Source of the DNA: an uncultured Paracoccaceae bacterium
Lineage (GTDB): Bacteria > Pseudomonadota > Alphaproteobacteria > Rhodobacterales > Rhodobacteraceae
Direction: 5' to 3'
Length of the DNA stretch: 64,000 nucleotides
NCBI GenBank assembly: GCA_947495795.1
Contig: CANMAI010000003.1
Coordinates: forward strand, 124,001 to 188,000
The position numbers and the translations under genes are program-made. Positions 32,770 to 41,256 of this stretch are shown piece after piece; position 1 is the first letter of the stretch, and each line of letters opens with the position of its first letter. Below the pieces are notes generated by a model, which did not search any database, had not been told where the DNA came from, and saw only the letters and a list, made by a program, of their open reading frames with translations.

Positions 32770-33957
32770 TTAGAGCGTTATCCTCAGGTGTTTTAGGGCG
32801 CGGAAGTGGTAACGGTCCGCGTATTTTGGCGGCTCTGCGAGATGCATTTTCGGGTGGCGTTCGAAGAGGATCGGGAGGGCTGTCTGGACCTCCAGCCTTG
32901 CCAGCGGCGCGCCGACGCAGAAGTGGCGGCCCAGGCCGAAGGCGAGATGTTTTGGCAAGGTGGGTTTGGTATGGGTTTGGTACGGGTTTGGTAATGTGAC
33001 CTGTTTGGTCGGGTATTCGCTCGGCTCATGGCCTGCGGCGCCCAGGATGAGTGCGATGCGGTCGTTTTTTCTGAACAGGTGATCGGCGATCTCCACGTCT
33101 TCCATCGCGATGCGCTGGAAGACGTGGAGCGGCGGATCTGCGGCGAGGATTTCTTCTGTGATGTATTCGGGGTGTTCCGGTTTCTGGCCGGTGCGGAGGA
33201 GATAGTGCACGCCGTTGCCGATGGTGTGGACAGTGGCCTCGTGGCCTGCGTTCAGGAGGAGGATGCAGGTGGCAATCAATTCGTCTTCCGTCAGCCTGTC
33301 ATCTGCATCGCGGGCGGCGATAAGGTGGCTGATTAGGTCGTCCCGCGGCGTCTTGCGGCGGGCCGTGATCGTCTCGTGCAGGAAGGCGCTGAATTCTGTT
33401 GTGGCGGTCAGGGCCTCCCGCTCTATCCGGTCGTCGCGGCGGGACTGGTACATGGCGACCATGGCGTGGGACCAGTTGAGGAGATCTGTTGTGGACGTCT
33501 CCCGCACGCCGAGGAGGCGGGCGATGATCGTTACGGGCAGCGTTTCGCAGAAAGCGGGCAGGAGGTCGATTTCCGGGCCTTTGAAGCGGTCGATCAGGTC
33601 GTGTGCGAGGGTTTCGATCTCGGGCTTCAGGGCGGCGATGCGCCGCGAGGTGAAGGCGCGGAGGACGAGGCCGCGGAGGCGGGTATGCGTCGGCGGCTCC
33701 CGCTCCAGCATGGAGTTGTCGTCGATTTTGTAGAACGGGGCGAGATGGGCGGGGCGCAGGTTGCGCTCCTGCTCCGGGACTTCGCGGCCGAAGCTCGGGT
33801 GCTTGAGGATATGCTCCATCAGGGCGAAATCGGCGGTGGCGCACATGCCGTAGTCTTCCCAGTGGAAGAGGGGGCGGGGCATCCTTGCGTAGACGGGGTA
33901 GGGGTTCTGGACGAAGGCGGCTTCGCGGGGGGATTGGTGGAAGGTGGTGAGGGTCAT
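32770..33957 (-). CDS. Cytochrome P450 with an in-frame 11-bp-repeat insertion
   Basis: About 395 residues from ATG 33957, five bases after the previous gene. The I-helix shows LLNAGHEATVHTIGNG (family AGxE/DT region), the K-helix EE..AADPPLHVFQRIA, and the heme loop HLAFGLGRHFCVGAPLARLE with the thiolate Cys. Between AGHEPSEYP and HLAFG, where P450s normally have a PxxFDxxR-like meander, the protein instead reads TLPNPYQTHTKPTLPK, encoded by three 11-bp repeats (32960-32992). The Arg normally near the heme propionate is not visible there. Activity is therefore uncertain. The substrate is unknown. Confidence 0.88.
   Translation of the reverse strand: MTLTTFHQSPREAAFVQNPYPVYARMPRPLFHWEDYGMCATADFALMEHILKHPSFGREVPEQERNLRPAHLAPFYKIDDNSMLEREPPTHTRLRGLVLRAFTSRRIAALKPEIETLAHDLIDRFKGPEIDLLPAFCETLPVTIIARLLGVRETSTTDLLNWSHAMVAMYQSRRDDRIEREALTATTEFSAFLHETITARRKTPRDDLISHLIAARDADDRLTEDELIATCILLLNAGHEATVHTIGNGVHYLLRTGQKPEHPEYITEEILAADPPLHVFQRIAMEDVEIADHLFRKNDRIALILGAAGHEPSEYPTKQVTLPNPYQTHTKPTLPKHLAFGLGRHFCVGAPLARLEVQTALPILFERHPKMHLAEPPKYADRYHFRALKHLRITL
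32960..32992. repeat. Three tandem 11-bp repeats inside the P450 gene
   Basis: On the plus strand, units GTGGGTTTGGT (32960-32970), ATGGGTTTGGT (32971-32981) and ACGGGTTTGGT (32982-32992) differ only in their first two bases. 33 bases preserve the frame and add 11 codons. A degenerate version lies at 3968-4000. Confidence 0.85.
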
Positions 33958-33962
33958 TTGCG

Positions 33963-35672
33963 CTATGCGAACCAAGCGGCAATTGCAGCAACGGCGGCTG
34001 CAAACTCTTTAGGAAAAATCATACCCCAAAGACCCACAATGCTGGCGACCGAACCAACTGAATTTACAACTGTCGGGACTGACTGAGCGGCGCGAACAGC
34101 GTAGCGATAAATAGTGACTGCGAGGCGCTTTGCTGAAGTGTAGAAGCTGGCTTCGAGGATACGCTTTTGCTCTGGATCAGTTGTTCCAAGCACATATCCC
34201 CATTTCGTATTAAGGTCCTGCCACTCATCCTTAACCACCGCGCTCGTTTCTTCATCCGGCGCGGGGGTTACATCGGTGCCACTTTGAGGAAGCGCGTCCG
34301 CAGCGCTTTTTAGAGTGGAGAGGATTTCTTGCGCACCCAAATCTTCGCGGAATTCGACAGTGTCTATTCCTTGTAGTCGCGACAACATCGTAGCGAAGTA
34401 GTTTCGCATGAGGTCGAGGTGTTTTTCGGAGAAACGTCGGAGGTCGGCGGCAAGAATTTCGCCTAGGGCATGACAAGTGTCTTCGTTGAGGCTCTGATCC
34501 CGTATGTATGCGCCAAGATCCCAAAGTCGCCGTGGCCGAAGTGTTACCTGCGGTTTTTGCATCTCTGCGAGATAGTTTTGGGCGCGGCGGATAAAGCCTT
34601 GCGGAGCGTTCTTGGCCTCAAGATCGGGTATGAGATCCTCAAGCGCTTCGCTCAACTCGGAAAGCATGTTTTCGCGGTCTTTGCGAAGGTCCTCGTCGTC
34701 TATGTCAGGAAAATCTTCGGGAAAGCGGACCATCCGCATGAGATGAGCGATGGCATCGAAATCAAATTCAGAGAGAGCCGCCCTTAGCTGCGGAGTTTGA
34801 GCCAGTTCTTCCAGCTCGACCGGAAGTTGAGACGCTGGCTGCCCTTCTTCTCTGACGCCTGATGCCGAAGACTTTGAGCGGCTTATGATCTCTTTGATTT
34901 TGCCATTCAGATGCTCCGGACCCTTTTCCCAGTCTTCTGGCGGGATGAGGGCGATCTGGCCGAGGAGCGGCCAGTTTTGGGGACGGCCGTGGAGGTGATT
35001 TTCGTACCACTCGATCCAGAACGCCCAGTTTTGATCCAGGGACTTGAGGGTTAGTCTGAGCGTTTCCCAATGGTCGAGAATGCCTTCGGGCGGGTTTGCC
35101 GGTCGCCACAAGGGTTCGGTGAACAGGTTGGCTATCAGGCCATATTTCTCCTTCTCGGTTGTGGCGGAGAGGGCGGCGGAGTCGACGGCGGAGTCGGCGG
35201 CGAAGGCGGCGGCGAAGGCGGCGGAGCGGGCGGCGGAGTCGGCGGCGAAGGCGGAGTCGGCGGCGAAGGCGGCGGAGCGGGCGGAGTCGGCGGCGAAGGC
35301 GGAGTCGGCGGCGGAGCGGGCGGAGTCGGCGGCGAAGGCGGAGTCGGCGGCGGAGAGGGCGGAGAGGGCGGCGGAGTCGACGGCGGAGTCGGCGGCGAAG
35401 GCGGCGGCGGAGCGGGCATCCCTGCTTTTCACATCCGCAGTTGGTCCAACTGCCGCAACTGCGGATGTGAGTGTAGCATAAAAGAGCGCCAAAAGAATGT
35501 CCTGCGGCGACTCGGTAAGGTCGTCTGCCTCAAACAACAGCGCGAGATTGGGGGTTACGCGCAGGGCTGCCCGGGCGGCGAGGGCGGTGCCGACTTCCCA
35601 CGGGCGCTCCAAAAGCCATGCCTGTAGGCGTTCTTCTTCGCCCTCTCGGCTGAAATCCCAGGTTTCTTCCAT
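33963..35672 (-). CDS. Alanine-rich tandem-repeat protein with hydrophobic C-terminus, unknown function
   Basis: 569 residues. The N-terminal ~95 residues read as an ordinary soluble domain (TWDFSREGEEERLQAWLLE). Residues about 85-170 are a low-complexity array of A-A-D-S-A-F and A-A-R-S-A words encoded by the G-rich tandem repeat at 35160-35420. A larger region follows (EKYGLIANLF...WAFWIEWYENHL) with Trp-rich, charged helices, then a C-terminal hydrophobic stretch, SVGSVASIVGLWGMIFPKEF and beyond, that could insert in a membrane. No catalytic motif was recognised. Other frames are open across the array only because the repeat lacks stop codons. The short gap to the P450 start suggests cotranscription. 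Confidence 0.7.
   Translation of the reverse strand: MEETWDFSREGEEERLQAWLLERPWEVGTALAARAALRVTPNLALLFEADDLTESPQDILLALFYATLTSAVAAVGPTADVKSRDARSAAAFAADSAVDSAALSALSAADSAFAADSARSAADSAFAADSARSAAFAADSAFAADSAARSAAFAAAFAADSAVDSAALSATTEKEKYGLIANLFTEPLWRPANPPEGILDHWETLRLTLKSLDQNWAFWIEWYENHLHGRPQNWPLLGQIALIPPEDWEKGPEHLNGKIKEIISRSKSSASGVREEGQPASQLPVELEELAQTPQLRAALSEFDFDAIAHLMRMVRFPEDFPDIDDEDLRKDRENMLSELSEALEDLIPDLEAKNAPQGFIRRAQNYLAEMQKPQVTLRPRRLWDLGAYIRDQSLNEDTCHALGEILAADLRRFSEKHLDLMRNYFATMLSRLQGIDTVEFREDLGAQEILSTLKSAADALPQSGTDVTPAPDEETSAVVKDEWQDLNTKWGYVLGTTDPEQKRILEASFYTSAKRLAVTIYRYAVRAAQSVPTVVNSVGSVASIVGLWGMIFPKEFAAAVAAIAAWFA
35160..35420. repeat. G-rich tandem repeat array within the alanine-rich gene
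   Basis: About 260 bases built from variants of GCGGAGTCGGCGGCGAAG (18 bases) and the shorter GCGGAGCGG word. The segment GCGGAGTCGACGGCGGAGTC occurs near both ends (about 35174 and 35378), so the array is bounded by a duplicated block. Unit lengths are multiples of three, so copy-number changes keep the frame. Confidence 0.85.
35429..35470. repeat. 15-bp perfect inverted repeat within the alanine-rich gene
   Basis: TCACATCCGCAGTTG (35429-35443) and CAACTGCGGATGTGA (35456-35470) pair perfectly around a 12-base loop. It lies in coding sequence just upstream (in gene direction) of the tandem array and encodes the SAVAAVGPTADVKS region. Confidence 0.85.
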
Positions 35673-35682
35673 CGGGTCAGGG

Positions 35683-36798
35683 TTACACGGCGGACATTGC
35701 GGCGTCGAGATCGGAGATGAGGTCTTTGATACTCTCTATCCCGGTGGAAAGCCGTAGCAGTTCCGGCGCAACCTCGCTTTCCGGCCCTTCGATGGGTTTG
35801 CGGTGCTCGATCAGGCTTTCGACGCCGCCGAGGCTGGTGGCGGGGATCCAGATTTTTGTGTTTCGGACGACGTGGGCGGCGGTGGCCTCGCTGTCCATTA
35901 TGAGGGAGAGCATGCCGCCGTAGCCGTTTTGCATCTGGGTGCGGGCGCTGGCGTGGCCGGGGTGGGTTGGGAGGCCTGGGTAGAGGACTCTTGTGACTTT
36001 CGGGTGAGTTGAGAAGTGTTCGGCTATGGCCTGGGCGTTCTCGCTCGCGCGCTCCCAGCGGAGGAAGAGGGTGCGGAGGCCTCTGGTCAGGAGCCAGGCG
36101 TCCCAGGGGGCGATGATGTTGCCTTTGAGGGTGCGGAGATGGGTCAGTTCCTCCGCCAGGGCATCGTCATTGAGGGAGAGGGTGCCGGCGGTGAGATCGG
36201 AGTGGCCGCCCATGTATTTGGTGGCGGAGTGGAAGGCGATGTCGGCACCGAGGGCGAGGCTTTGTGTGGTGCAGGGGGGGGCGGCAGTGCAGTCCACGGC
36301 GAGGCGGGCGCCGCTGCGGTGTGCGGCTTTGGCGGCGGTGGCGATGCAGGTGATATCCCATGTCGGGTTGGCGGGGGTTTCCACCCAGAGGAGGCGGGTA
36401 CGCTCGGTCAGCGCGCTTTCCAGCGTGTCGGGTGTGTAGAGAGTGAGCTCTATGCCCCGTGTTTCGGCGAGGTGGCGGGCCCAGGCGAGGGTGCCGTGAT
36501 ACATGACGCGGGGGACTGCGAGGCCGTCCCCCGGGCGGAGGGTTTCCATCAGTGTGGTGATGGCGGCCATGCCTGAGGAGAAGGCGAGGGCGTGATGTGC
36601 GGTGTCGAGATCGGCGAGGACGGCCTCCAGCGTCTTGATGGTGGGGCCGCCATCGCGACCGTAGATATAGGGCTGGCGGGGCTGGTAATCGGCGTCGCGC
36701 GCGAAGGTGGAAGAGAGATCAATGGCCGGGGAGACGCCACCTTCCGCGTTGAGGTGGTGGAGGGCCTGGGCGGCGCGGGTGGCGGGGTGGCGTTTCAT
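35683..36798 (-). CDS. Cys/Met-metabolism PLP enzyme (cystathionine gamma-synthase/lyase type)
   Basis: 371 residues from ATG 36798, preceded by AAAGGAA. The family motifs are YIYGRDGGPTIKTLE, SSGMAAITT, LLWVETPANPTWDI, AVDCTAAPPCTTQSLALGADI and HSATKYMGGHSDLTAG, where the Lys of SATKYMGGH binds PLP. It belongs to the trans-sulfuration group; a synthase, lyase or methionine gamma-lyase role cannot be separated by eye. No methionine genes are adjacent. Confidence 0.9.
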   Translation of the reverse strand: MKRHPATRAAQALHHLNAEGGVSPAIDLSSTFARDADYQPRQPYIYGRDGGPTIKTLEAVLADLDTAHHALAFSSGMAAITTLMETLRPGDGLAVPRVMYHGTLAWARHLAETRGIELTLYTPDTLESALTERTRLLWVETPANPTWDITCIATAAKAAHRSGARLAVDCTAAPPCTTQSLALGADIAFHSATKYMGGHSDLTAGTLSLNDDALAEELTHLRTLKGNIIAPWDAWLLTRGLRTLFLRWERASENAQAIAEHFSTHPKVTRVLYPGLPTHPGHASARTQMQNGYGGMLSLIMDSEATAAHVVRNTKIWIPATSLGGVESLIEHRKPIEGPESEVAPELLRLSTGIESIKDLISDLDAAMSAV

Positions 36799-37577
36799 GG
36801 GGTGTTCCTTTGGTTGGGCGCGTTGTGCCTGCATGCCGGGGGCCTTGGCAAGGGATGGGTGGTTTGCGCGCGCGTGGTGTGGCTGTGTTTTCTTGATGTG
36901 GAGTGCTGGAGCCCCTCCAAATATACCTTTATCGCAAAGCCCTCCCGCTCTCCGGCTCTTGGCGGCAGGATGGCCCCAGTGAAATTTAAAACGCCCTGAT
37001 TCAGGAAATGGAAAGCGGATGCATCATTTCAGCGACGAGGGTGGCTTCGTGCGGCTCGTGCCGCGCGCGTCGGCCGTGCATGCGTGCCGGGCTGGCGGGG
37101 CCGCTAGACTGGGCGATTGAGGCCCGGTTTTGTCCGCTCTGCCTGTCTCCCCCCATTGCTCCCAGTTTGTCATGTGGCCGGGACGAAGGGGTCTGTTCCG
37201 GTAGGGGCAGGAGCTTGCGTTGGCGAACGAAGGAGGCTCGTTTTGCGTTACATCCGCCCGCTTTCTAGCAGATGAATGAAATTGACGGTTTGGTTGGATG
37301 TTTCATAGTGCCGGTAGAAAGCGGACTTGTGCAGATGCGGCTCTTGGTATGAGAAGAAGGCCGTGAAAGCGCGGCGTCGCTATTTTGGCAGCGCAGCATA
37401 TTTCATCGAAACGGTTGTTCAGGCGGGTTGATCCGGACTGATTGTAAGCAGACGCTGGTTCCAAGCTACCTCGATAATCGGTAAGCCGACTTTGCGATCA
37501 TTTGGCCGGATAAGTTCAATGGCATCTTTCGCAATGCGCCTTTGTTTGCCGATCGTGTTTGCGCTATTTGCCTCGGC
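36799..37577. other. Gene-poor region with a dispersed repeat
   Basis: About 780 bases without a gene I would defend. It contains the dispersed repeat at 36945-36995 and, from about 37270, a shift to lower GC. A plus-strand frame at 37008-37268 and a minus-strand frame at 37419-37616 (ending LPIIEVAWNQRLLTISPDQPA in pieces) have no recognised family or ribosome-binding site; the latter may be a gene remnant. Confidence 0.55.
36945..36995. repeat. Dispersed ~50-bp repeat, copy 1
   Basis: CCGCTCTCCGGCTCTTGGCG then GCAGGATG, a variable stretch, and AAATTTAAAACGCC. Copy 2 at 46414-46462 matches it over most positions with a two-base length difference. Both copies are intergenic. Confidence 0.7.
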
Positions 37578-38234
37578 ATGTTTCAAATAGAAGGTCTTCC
37601 TGCGGCTTTGTCGCATGTGTACTGGATTGGTGGCGGCAGTGGAGCCGCAAAATCGACCATTGCCCGAAGATTAATAGAGACACACGAAGCAATTCTGTTC
37701 GATACCGATGTCGCAATGCGCGACCATGCCGACCGCTGCAATCCAGTAAGATGCCCGTGCCTCACAGAGTTCATGACTATGAATATGGACGAACGTTGGG
37801 TTCGGCGGACACCTAAGTCGATGCTCGACAGCTTTCATTGGTTTGAAGGCGAAGGCTTCGAATTCATCATTGAAGACCTTCTGGCGTTGCCGCAAAATAA
37901 GCCAATCATTGCGGAGGGTTTCCGACTTCTGCCAAGATTGGTCGCACCGCTCCTTGAAGATCGGACTCGCGCGACTTGGTTGCTGCCTACCTCAGACTTC
38001 CGCCGTATCGCATTTGATGCGCGCGCCTCAACATGGGATATTCCGTCCCGGACAAGTGATCCAGAAAAGGCGCTAGCAAACCTCTTGTCACGAGATGCAC
38101 TCTTCACCGAACGTCTCCAAGCGGACATTAAATCGCTTAGGCTTCACTCGATCATCGTGGACGGAAGCCTGAGCGAAGATCAACTTCTAAAGGTCGTCAA
38201 TGCGCACCTCTTCGGCGAGGTTGGTCCGGTATGA
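37578..38234 (+). CDS. P-loop NTPase/kinase-like protein with altered Walker A
   Basis: 218 residues from ATG 37578 (earlier TTG 37542 is possible; neither has a clear ribosome-binding site). YWIGGGSGAAKSTIARRL is a Walker A-like loop in which the usual Gly before Lys is Ala (GSGAAKS). FEFIIEDLLALPQNKPIIAEGFRLLP may supply the second acidic strand (Walker B region), and the rest resembles small kinase-like proteins such as those modifying small molecules. The stretch is lower in GC and has different codon use from its neighbours, suggesting acquisition. The substrate is unknown. Confidence 0.7.
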   Translation: MFQIEGLPAALSHVYWIGGGSGAAKSTIARRLIETHEAILFDTDVAMRDHADRCNPVRCPCLTEFMTMNMDERWVRRTPKSMLDSFHWFEGEGFEFIIEDLLALPQNKPIIAEGFRLLPRLVAPLLEDRTRATWLLPTSDFRRIAFDARASTWDIPSRTSDPEKALANLLSRDALFTERLQADIKSLRLHSIIVDGSLSEDQLLKVVNAHLFGEVGPV

Positions 38235-38705
38235 GGTCCAATTGTTGCTCGATGTCCCATTGAAGCCGCTATTCATACGAGGCGCAGCATTAGTCACCTT
38301 GGGTGAGAGCGGACCTTCGCCGCGCGTGGCATGAATGGCTGGTTTCACTAGCGTATGATCCTGCCCTTGGAACCGATCCTAATAAGGTGGAGGATGTTCG
38401 GCGATAGTGGAGGGACTCGGGCAAGCGCGGTTGCGTTCCTTGAGCAGGGCTGGGTGGAGCGACTTCCGGCCCGCATGCGCGAACGGTGTGGCTTGTTGGC
38501 GGAGACGTTCTTTGACCTGGAGGACGCGGGGATGCGTGTCTCGGAGCATGCGGTGCCGCCATTGCCTTGTGCTGCCCATGGTGACTTGGCGGGTTTTGGT
38601 CGGGCGTGTTTGCCTCTTGCGCGCCTGCTCTCCTTCGCGACGGACGCGTTTTCGGCTTGGAGCTGCGGGCTTGACAAAATGCGGCGCGGCGCGGGAGGTG
38701 GGGGG
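38235..38705. other. Region upstream of the dctB-like gene
   Basis: About 470 bases with a frame that stays open and in phase with the sensor kinase gene from 38355, but its sequence does not resemble the start of any DctB and a strong ribosome-binding site lies only before 38706. GGCTTGACAAAATGCGG near 38670 contains a TTGACA-like hexamer. No RNA gene was seen. Confidence 0.5.
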
Positions 38706-40493
38706 ATGATGCGGGTGCGGCAGATCTGGATTGGCGGGGCGGTTTTGGCCGCTGTCGGGCTTTTGTACCTTGCTGGGGCCTGGGCGACGTATCGGCTGGC
38801 CGTGCCGCGGCTGGCGGAGCGGGGTGCGGCCACGATGACGCTTTTGAGCGACCGGCTGGTGGGGCAGCTGGAGGTGTACCGCTATCTGCCCTCCGTGCTT
38901 GCGCGGCATCCGGATGTGGTGGCGGCGTTGCAGGACGGGCGCGATGTGGGCCCGGTGTTGCGGCAGATCTCGGATGTTTCGGGTGCGTTGCAGATCTTCG
39001 TGATGAACAGGGCGGGCAAGGCGATTGCTGCCTCCAACTGGGACCAGAGAGAGAGCATTGTGGGCCAGAACCTTGCCTGGCGACCCTATTTTCAGCGGGC
39101 GATGGATGGCGCCTTGGGATTTTACCACGCAGTGGGTGTGCCGACGGGACAGCGGGGTTTTTACTTTGCGCATCCGGTTTGGGACGGAGAGGGCGATGCG
39201 CTTGGTGTGATTGCGGTGACGGTCGATCTGGAACGGATCGAGAGTGCGTGGCGCGGTGTGCCGGAAGTTGCGTTCTTTCACGATGATCGGGGTGTGATCT
39301 TTCTGACCAATCGCAACCTGCTGGTGTTGCGTGCGCTGGGGCCGGTGGCCGAGGGAGATGCGCAGCAATACGGCGCGCTTGTACCCGAGCCACTGCCCGG
39401 TATGCCGGAGGCGGGGAGCGGGACTGACAGGGTCTGGACGGATGTTCTGGACTCCGAGTTGCCGGACACAGCGCTTTGGTTGCAGAAGCCGCTGCCGGCG
39501 CTGGGGCTGACGGCCAATGTGCTGGTGGATACGCGCCCGGCACGGGAAGTTGCGGCCCTTGGAGGCGCTCTGGCGGCGGCTGTGGGGGCTGTGCTGATGA
39601 TGATCGGCGGGGTGCTGGTGCTGCGCCGCAATGCCCTGCGGCGGATGCTGGATATCGAGGCACGGGCCACGCAGCGGCTGGAGGGCGAGGTAATCCGGCG
39701 GACGGCCGAGCTTTCGGACACCAACGCACAGCTGCGCGGGGAGGTGGCCGAGCGGCAGGCGGCGGAGACGGCGCTGCGTCAGGTGCAGGCAGAGCTGGTG
39801 CAGGCTGGCAAGCTGAAGGCTTTGGGCGAGATGTCTGCCGGGATTTCCCATGAGCTGAACCAGCCTTTGGCGGCGATCCAATCGCTGGCCGACAATGGCG
39901 AGGTGCTGCTGGAGCGAGGGCGGACCGACGAGGCGCAGGACGTGCTGGCGCGGATTGGCCAGCTTTCAGGCCGGATGGGGCGGATCATCCGCAACCTGCG
40001 TGCCTTTGCCCGCAAGGAAGGTGAGGCCGTTGGGGAGGTGGATCTGGTGGCGGCGGTGAATGACGCACTTTCCATTGCCGAGCGGCGGTTGCGCACTTCG
40101 GACACGGCTGTGGAATGGGCCGGGGATACGCCTGTGATGGTGAAGGGCGGGCGTGTGCGATTGCAGCAGGTGGTGCTGAACCTTCTTTCCAACGCGGTGG
40201 ATGCGATGGAGGAGCAGGATGAGAAGCGGGTTTCGATCCGCATTGAGGAGGCGGGGCCGCTGGTGAGGCTTTACGTACGGGATACCGGGCCGGGGCTGGC
40301 GGACGGAGCGGAAGTTTTTGACCCGTTTCACACCACCAAGCCGGTGGGCAAGGGCACGGGGCTTGGCCTCTCTATCTCCTACGGGATCGTGCAGAGTTTT
40401 GGTGGCAAGATCTCGGGCGAGACGGCTGCGGAAGGCGGGGCCGTGTTCACCGTTGAGTTGGCAGCCGCACGGGCGGAGATGGCTGCCGAATGA
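38706..40493 (+). CDS. dctB: DctB-like C4-dicarboxylate sensor histidine kinase
   Basis: About 595 residues from ATG 38706, preceded by GGAGGTG at good spacing. It has an N-terminal membrane helix (about residues 8-28), a periplasmic sensor domain with a double PAS/Cache look (YRYLPSVLARHPDVVAAL, ASNWDQRESIVGQNLAWRPYF), a second helix (about residues 280-305), then a cytosolic kinase: phosphoacceptor His382 in GISHELNQPLAAI, N-box NLLSNAVDAM, DTGPGL and GTGLGLSISYGIV. It overlaps the response regulator gene by four bases. The neighbouring TRAP genes support a dicarboxylate role. Confidence 0.9.
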   Translation: MMRVRQIWIGGAVLAAVGLLYLAGAWATYRLAVPRLAERGAATMTLLSDRLVGQLEVYRYLPSVLARHPDVVAALQDGRDVGPVLRQISDVSGALQIFVMNRAGKAIAASNWDQRESIVGQNLAWRPYFQRAMDGALGFYHAVGVPTGQRGFYFAHPVWDGEGDALGVIAVTVDLERIESAWRGVPEVAFFHDDRGVIFLTNRNLLVLRALGPVAEGDAQQYGALVPEPLPGMPEAGSGTDRVWTDVLDSELPDTALWLQKPLPALGLTANVLVDTRPAREVAALGGALAAAVGAVLMMIGGVLVLRRNALRRMLDIEARATQRLEGEVIRRTAELSDTNAQLRGEVAERQAAETALRQVQAELVQAGKLKALGEMSAGISHELNQPLAAIQSLADNGEVLLERGRTDEAQDVLARIGQLSGRMGRIIRNLRAFARKEGEAVGEVDLVAAVNDALSIAERRLRTSDTAVEWAGDTPVMVKGGRVRLQQVVLNLLSNAVDAMEEQDEKRVSIRIEEAGPLVRLYVRDTGPGLADGAEVFDPFHTTKPVGKGTGLGLSISYGIVQSFGGKISGETAAEGGAVFTVELAAARAEMAAE

Positions 40494-41101
40494 GCTGCCG
40501 TGTGCTCTTTGTGGATGACGACAGTGATGTGCGGGAGGCCATTGGCCAGAGCCTGGAACTGGCGGGCTACGATGTGACGCTGTGCCGGGCGTTTATCGAG
40601 GCGACGGATCACATAGGCCCCGGTTTTGCGGGCGTGGTGGTGACGGATGTGCGGATGCCCGGGAAGGATGGGTTTGCGCTGCTGGAGCGGTGCCTGAAGA
40701 TAGACAGGGATCTGCCGGTGATCGTGCTGACGGGGGAAGGGGATATCCCCATGGCCGTGCAGGCGATGAACGCGGGGGCATATGATTTTCTGGAGAAGCC
40801 CTGCCCGCCGAAACAGCTGCTGGCCGCGATTGCGCGGGGCTGGGAGAAGCGCACGCTGGTGCTGGAGAACCGGCGGCTGAAGGCGGAGCGGGATGCGGTG
40901 GCGCATGTACGGGCTGTGGCACCTGCGGAGGGGCTGGCAGTGCAGATGGAGATGGTGGAACGGCTGCTGATCGAGGGGGCTTTGACCGATCATGGGGGCA
41001 GGGTGGCGCTGGCGGCGGACGCCTTGGGGCTACCGCGCAAGACGCTTTACGACAAGCTTAAGAGGCATGGTTTGGAGCCGGGGGCGTTTCGGGGGGAGTA
41101 A
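40490..41101 (+). CDS. DctD-like response regulator lacking the sigma54 AAA+ domain
   Basis: 203 residues. The receiver domain (1 to about 120) has the acidic pocket FVDDDSD, phospho-acceptor Asp53 in VVVTDVRMPGKDG, and the FLEKPCPPKQL end. The C-terminus (about 158-198: GGRVALAADALGLPRKTLYDKLKRH) is a Fis-type helix-turn-helix. Canonical DctD has about 440 residues with a central AAA+ domain that contacts sigma54; here a short linker replaces it, giving a RegA/ActR-like layout. It therefore cannot act as a conventional sigma54 activator. Coupled to the sensor kinase (ATGA). Confidence 0.88.
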   Translation: MSCRVLFVDDDSDVREAIGQSLELAGYDVTLCRAFIEATDHIGPGFAGVVVTDVRMPGKDGFALLERCLKIDRDLPVIVLTGEGDIPMAVQAMNAGAYDFLEKPCPPKQLLAAIARGWEKRTLVLENRRLKAERDAVAHVRAVAPAEGLAVQMEMVERLLIEGALTDHGGRVALAADALGLPRKTLYDKLKRHGLEPGAFRGE

Positions 41102-41256
41102 GCGGATTTTATTCCATATTTGAAGGCGGATTTGAAATGGGCATGAAACCCCTCTGGGCCTTCGTCGTGGATTTTGAAGGCACTTGCCTTCGGTTTGGGA
41201 CCGTTGATCCTTGCTCATATCATCAAAACTGATGCTTGTGAGAGAGAGCAACAGAA

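Noticed and set aside
35070-35627. Glycine-rich and arginine-rich frames opposite the tandem array
   Set aside because: They exist only because the repeat array has no stop codons in any frame.
37008-37268. 86-codon frame upstream of the P-loop gene
   Set aside because: Cys/Arg-rich, no ribosome-binding site, no family.
37419-37616. 65-codon minus-strand frame ending in VAWNQRLLTISPDQPA
   Set aside because: Reads more like coding sequence than most shadows and may be a relic, but no homologue was recognised and it overlaps the P-loop gene start.
38355-38705. N-terminal extension of the dctB-like frame
   Set aside because: No resemblance to DctB, and the strong ribosome-binding site lies before 38706.
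38290-39881. Long minus-strand frames opposite the sensor kinase
   Set aside because: Proline/arginine-rich shadow translations; the plus strand has all histidine-kinase motifs.
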